A stretch of 64,000 nucleotides of DNA, from positions 62,001-126,000 of the forward strand of contig JAFIEW010000002.1 in the NCBI GenBank assembly GCA_020832375.1. Reading direction: 5' to 3'. The position numbers were made by a program, and so were the translations under genes. Below the pieces are notes generated by a model. The model ran no database searches, had not been told where the DNA came from, and saw nothing but the letters and a program-made list of their open reading frames with translations. Positions 61,256-64,000 of the stretch are shown here, piece by piece. The number at the start of each line of letters is the position of its first letter. Position 1 is the stretch's first letter. Source of the DNA: Cyclobacteriaceae bacterium (GTDB lineage Bacteria; Bacteroidota; Bacteroidia; Cytophagales; Cyclobacteriaceae).

Positions 61256-62327
61256 TTTAGAAAAACGATTTTCCTCGAAAGAGTCTTTTGCCCTCAAAGG
61301 TATCAAGCTCAGTGTGAAAGAGGGTGAGCTCCTAGCACTGATCGGGGAAAGTGGTAGTGGAAAAACTACTTTATTAAGATTGATTGCAGGCTTAGACCAG
61401 CCTGATAAAGGCGACATCTTTATCAATGGTAGACAGGTAGTTGGTAAGGGTATTTTTTTCGCACCTGAAAAAAGGAAGGTAGGGATGGTTTTTCAAGATT
61501 ATGCGCTCTTTCCTCATTTGACTGTTTACGACAATGTGAAATACGGTCTCGATAGTGGATTAGCTAACAAAAACGAGCGAGTGATGGAAGTGCTTCAGTT
61601 GGTAGGTTTGCGTGGGATGAGTAAAAGATATCCACATCAGTTGTCAGGAGGACAGCAACAGCGCGCTGCACTTGCCAGAGCACTTGCGCCAGAGCCAAAG
61701 ATTATCTTGCTTGATGAACCATTTAGTAATCTTGATGGTGTGCTCAAAGAACAAGTAAGAGAAGAGTTAAAGAAAATTCTGAAAGCAACTCATACTACGG
61801 CGGTCTTTGTTACTCATGATACTAAAGACGCACTAAGCACAGCTGATCGTGTGGCTATTCTTAAAGAAGGTAGTATACAGCAATTGGGTTCTCCGCGTGA
61901 ACTTTACGATAAGCCAGCCAATATTTACACCGCTAATTTTTTCGGTAAGGTAAATGTAGTGAATGCTGTAGCTGAAAATGGTCATTTTAATTCTCAGATA
62001 GGCGTTATTCCCAATCAACAGGGACAGGACTTAAGTGGTAAAGTTATGCTTGCCATACGACCTGAGGATCTAACTGCCTCTATTCAACCTACTGAGCTAT
62101 ACGGACAGGTTCAGCTCATCGCCTATCACGGTGATAGTTTATCCATTACCTTATACATTGATCATCATGTTACTCCAATTAAAATTATCCTGAAAGCTCC
62201 TACAGATATAGATATAAGGGTTGGGGAAAGACTCTACTTTAAAGTTTTGCCTGAAAAAGTGAAGGTTTTAGATACTTGTTGGTATCCGGCTGCGGCTAAA
62301 CTGACCCAAACAAGCGATAACTGCTAA
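61233..62327 (+). CDS. Iron(III) ABC transporter ATP-binding protein (FbpC-like)
   Basis: 364 residues. Walker A GESGSGKTT (38-46), Q-loop FQDYALFPHL, signature LSGGQQQRAALARA (137-150), Walker B IILLDEP (157-163), H-loop VFVTHD. The C-terminal extension (about 235-360; PANIYTANFFGKVNVVNA, LAIRPEDLTASI) is a TOBE domain as in Fbp/Pot-type ATPases. It powers the transporter from the cytoplasmic side. It ends the operon and is followed by a bidirectional terminator. Confidence 0.93.
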   Translation: MDVLQINDLEKRFSSKESFALKGIKLSVKEGELLALIGESGSGKTTLLRLIAGLDQPDKGDIFINGRQVVGKGIFFAPEKRKVGMVFQDYALFPHLTVYDNVKYGLDSGLANKNERVMEVLQLVGLRGMSKRYPHQLSGGQQQRAALARALAPEPKIILLDEPFSNLDGVLKEQVREELKKILKATHTTAVFVTHDTKDALSTADRVAILKEGSIQQLGSPRELYDKPANIYTANFFGKVNVVNAVAENGHFNSQIGVIPNQQGQDLSGKVMLAIRPEDLTASIQPTELYGQVQLIAYHGDSLSITLYIDHHVTPIKIILKAPTDIDIRVGERLYFKVLPEKVKVLDTCWYPAAAKLTQTSDNC

Positions 62328-62360
62328 AGTTCCTATCTAACCTCATCCCACAAAAAATGA

Positions 62361-62390
62361 AAAAGCCCAATGGTCAAACCATTGGGCTTT
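62361..62390. terminator. Bidirectional intrinsic terminator
   Basis: AAAAGCCCAATGGT at 62361-62374 and ACCATTGGGCTTT at 62378-62390: a 10-bp GC-containing stem extended by A-T pairs, with A on one side and T on the other. It serves the convergent ATPase (+) and thioredoxin-like (-) genes. Confidence 0.9.
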
Positions 62391-62413
62391 GAAAATGATT
62401 AAGCTGCAAACTA

Positions 62414-63826
62414 CTAAGCTGACTTTAGCTGTTCATCGAAAAAATCTCTGATTTTTCCAGACGGTCGCTCTGCAGATGGGTCTATGATTTTTCCTTCCTC
62501 ATCTAACAATAGAAATCTTGGAATACCATTTACCTTGAAGTGAGTAGCCAATTCAGATTTCCAAGCACCTTCGGCAAACCACTGTAAGCCTTCCATATTT
62601 TTGTCAGCAACCATTTTTTCCCACGGATCTCTCGTATTGTCGATCGATACGGTAAGGAAATGGATAGGCTGATCTGCATAGTCCTCCTTGAGCTGATCCC
62701 AATATGGATGCTCCGCTATGCAGGGACCGCACCAAGTCGCCCAGATATCGATATATACCAACTGACCTCTGAGATCTGAAAGCTTTACTTCTTTACCGTC
62801 AATGTTGGTAAAAGTCATATCTGGTACATCTTTTCTAGGGCTGATGGGCTCCCATTTTTCTTTCGACTGCTCGATAGACTTCTTGTAGATGGCTGTTTGA
62901 TTTCGCTCTAAAAATTCTCTTACTAGTTCATCCGAATGTACAGGGCCTCTGTATTCGAGTAGTGCGTTGACCCCATAGTAAGAGAAATGATCTTTCATGC
63001 GTTGATTGTCAAATAGAGAATCAGCAGCCGTTATCATTTTACCATACATATTATTTGCTGTCATTTCTAGGCTGTCTCTTTCCATAATTGACATGATTAA
63101 GCTCTCTAATCGATTAAGCATCAGCTCTTCATATTCAGCAATATCCAAATAACTTACTCTATCAGTAGGCACAGACTCTTTTCTTTTCTCAAGCTCATCT
63201 TTTGGGTATTCTACCTCATCAGGACTTTTCTGTGCAAAATAAGCGTGGTAGTTGGGGTACATTACATCCATGCTCAGTCGCTTATACTTTAAAAAGGCTT
63301 TCTCCTTTTCAACGAATGCTTCATCAAGTTGCTCCTCTGAGGATGCTTTCGAAATCAGATTGTTCATTTCATCAAAAGCACTATCTAGTTGAGCGGCGTA
63401 ATCTGCATACTCCATTTTCATCAGCGATGGAAGGTCGTTGATACCTAGTTCATTCATCATTTTGATACGAGTACGTAAAAAAGTATTCTCTGCAGCTCGA
63501 TCTCCTGAAAACTGCAGGCTATTGTCTTCATTTTCAGGATCATAAATGATATGTAGGCTGTCTCCTGCGAGTAAGTACAGCTGTAACTCCATCTTTCCCA
63601 CCGCTGTGAAAGTGTAAAAACCATCTTCAGGGTTTTTTGCGGTCAGATTAAATTCACCATCCTCCAAGATCTCAGTCTTATCCAACTGAGCAAAGCGTTC
63701 TAAAATCACTTCGCCCTCTAGCGACTCGGTTTGGCCACTAATTTTGATGACCTTAGCCTCCTCTTCTTGCGCGTCACATGCAAACAATACAAATGCACTT
63801 GCAATAAAATAAATGATGTGTTTCAT
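62414..63826 (-). CDS. TlpA-like thioredoxin lipoprotein with N-terminal DUF4369-like domain
   Basis: 470 residues with an SPII signal (YFIASAFVLFACDAQEE). The N-terminal part (about 25-115) is the strand-rich DUF4369-type domain found in Bacteroidota thiol-disulfide proteins, with KISGQTESLEGEVILERFAQ. A helical linker follows, then a TlpA/ResA-like thioredoxin domain with WATWCGPC (active-site cysteines 366 and 369) and cis-Pro in VNGIPRFLLLDE. It is expected to reduce disulfides in the periplasm. A -7-like TAAGTTTG lies at 63869-63862 upstream on the minus strand. Single gene. Confidence 0.9.
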   Translation of the reverse strand: MKHIIYFIASAFVLFACDAQEEEAKVIKISGQTESLEGEVILERFAQLDKTEILEDGEFNLTAKNPEDGFYTFTAVGKMELQLYLLAGDSLHIIYDPENEDNSLQFSGDRAAENTFLRTRIKMMNELGINDLPSLMKMEYADYAAQLDSAFDEMNNLISKASSEEQLDEAFVEKEKAFLKYKRLSMDVMYPNYHAYFAQKSPDEVEYPKDELEKRKESVPTDRVSYLDIAEYEELMLNRLESLIMSIMERDSLEMTANNMYGKMITAADSLFDNQRMKDHFSYYGVNALLEYRGPVHSDELVREFLERNQTAIYKKSIEQSKEKWEPISPRKDVPDMTFTNIDGKEVKLSDLRGQLVYIDIWATWCGPCIAEHPYWDQLKEDYADQPIHFLTVSIDNTRDPWEKMVADKNMEGLQWFAEGAWKSELATHFKVNGIPRFLLLDEEGKIIDPSAERPSGKIRDFFDEQLKSA

Positions 63827-64000
63827 AGGATAAAAAGTTGTTTAGAATTGAACTATTTGTACAAACTTAATCAATCAACTGAAATAATTAAATTTTATTT
63901 GAATTAATTTTATTTCACAGCATCGGGAAAGTGTGTGTGGGTTATTTTTTGATTGACAGTAAATACCAATGATCGTGTGGATATTTAGCCTTTATCTTGT

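Noticed and set aside
1-64000. CRISPR array, rRNA or tRNA genes, prophage structural genes
   Set aside because: Looked for regularly spaced direct repeats, tRNA-like cloverleaf sequences and phage head or tail proteins; none was found.

Overview
The window looks like chromosomal DNA from a free-living member of the Bacteroidota, probably Cytophagales or a relative. The evidence is a moderate-to-low G+C content, many start codons without a Shine-Dalgarno sequence, promoters of the TTTG / TAnnTTTG type, TonB-dependent receptors with a carboxypeptidase-regulatory-like N-terminus, many SPII lipoproteins of the 'SCSxDDD' type, a TlpA-like thioredoxin with a long N-terminal domain, DUF4407 and DUF2905 proteins, and an ECF sigma/anti-sigma pair. 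No rRNA, tRNA or CRISPR array was seen.

Layout. 1-4.3 kb: the 3' part of an isoleucine/valine operon (ilvB-ilvN-ilvC-ilvA). 4.6-6.7 kb: decayed fragments of a large secreted protein around a RelE/ParE-type toxin-antitoxin pair. 6.9-11.6 kb: 3-methyladenine-DNA glycosylase, a histidine-rich propeller lipoprotein resembling zinc chaperone AztD with a palindromic operator on its promoter, an RsmI-like methylase, a DUF2905 protein, and a lipoprotein/small secreted protein pair. 12.2-15.4 kb: a nucleotidyltransferase two-gene module, a DUF4407 membrane protein with its partner, and a small exported protein. 15.6-23.2 kb: a defence island on the + strand with a type IIG-like restriction-methylase, AbiH, an unassigned protein with a possible uracil-DNA-glycosylase-like fold, a HipA-like kinase and a DUF3037 protein. 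23.4-27.5 kb: anti-sigma factor, ECF-like sigma factor and a large outer-membrane-type protein. 27.8-41 kb: a region sown with four copies of an exactly 165-bp MITE, holding a Crp/Fnr-type regulator, an Oar-like TonB receptor, two lipoproteins, a PH-domain pair (YdbS/YdbT-like) and a hotdog thioesterase. 42.2-42.5 kb: a well-conserved cobalamin riboswitch with no recognisable target gene. 42.9-50.9 kb: a TonB receptor followed by lipoproteins (beta-helix, two propeller-like, leucine-rich). 51-55.9 kb: an AT-rich accessory stretch between an IS5-type transposase relic and a truncated gene. It holds two tiny exported peptides sharing a C-x6-C motif, two propeller-like proteins and a CxxC lipoprotein. 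55.9-63.8 kb: a HAMP-GAF sensor without an output domain, a complete Fbp-like iron(III) ABC transporter and a TlpA-like thioredoxin lipoprotein.

The points most worth a second look are: (1) the last three genes of the defence island as a possible unit (UDG-like? + HipA-like kinase + DUF3037); (2) the C-x6-C peptide cassette; (3) the MITE family with 5-bp TTNAA duplications; (4) an over-represented, strand-biased word CG(A/T)GGGATGAG; (5) the orphan B12 riboswitch; and (6) the Fur/Zur-type palindrome on the AztD-like gene. Functions given are from sequence reading and family knowledge only; no database search was run.
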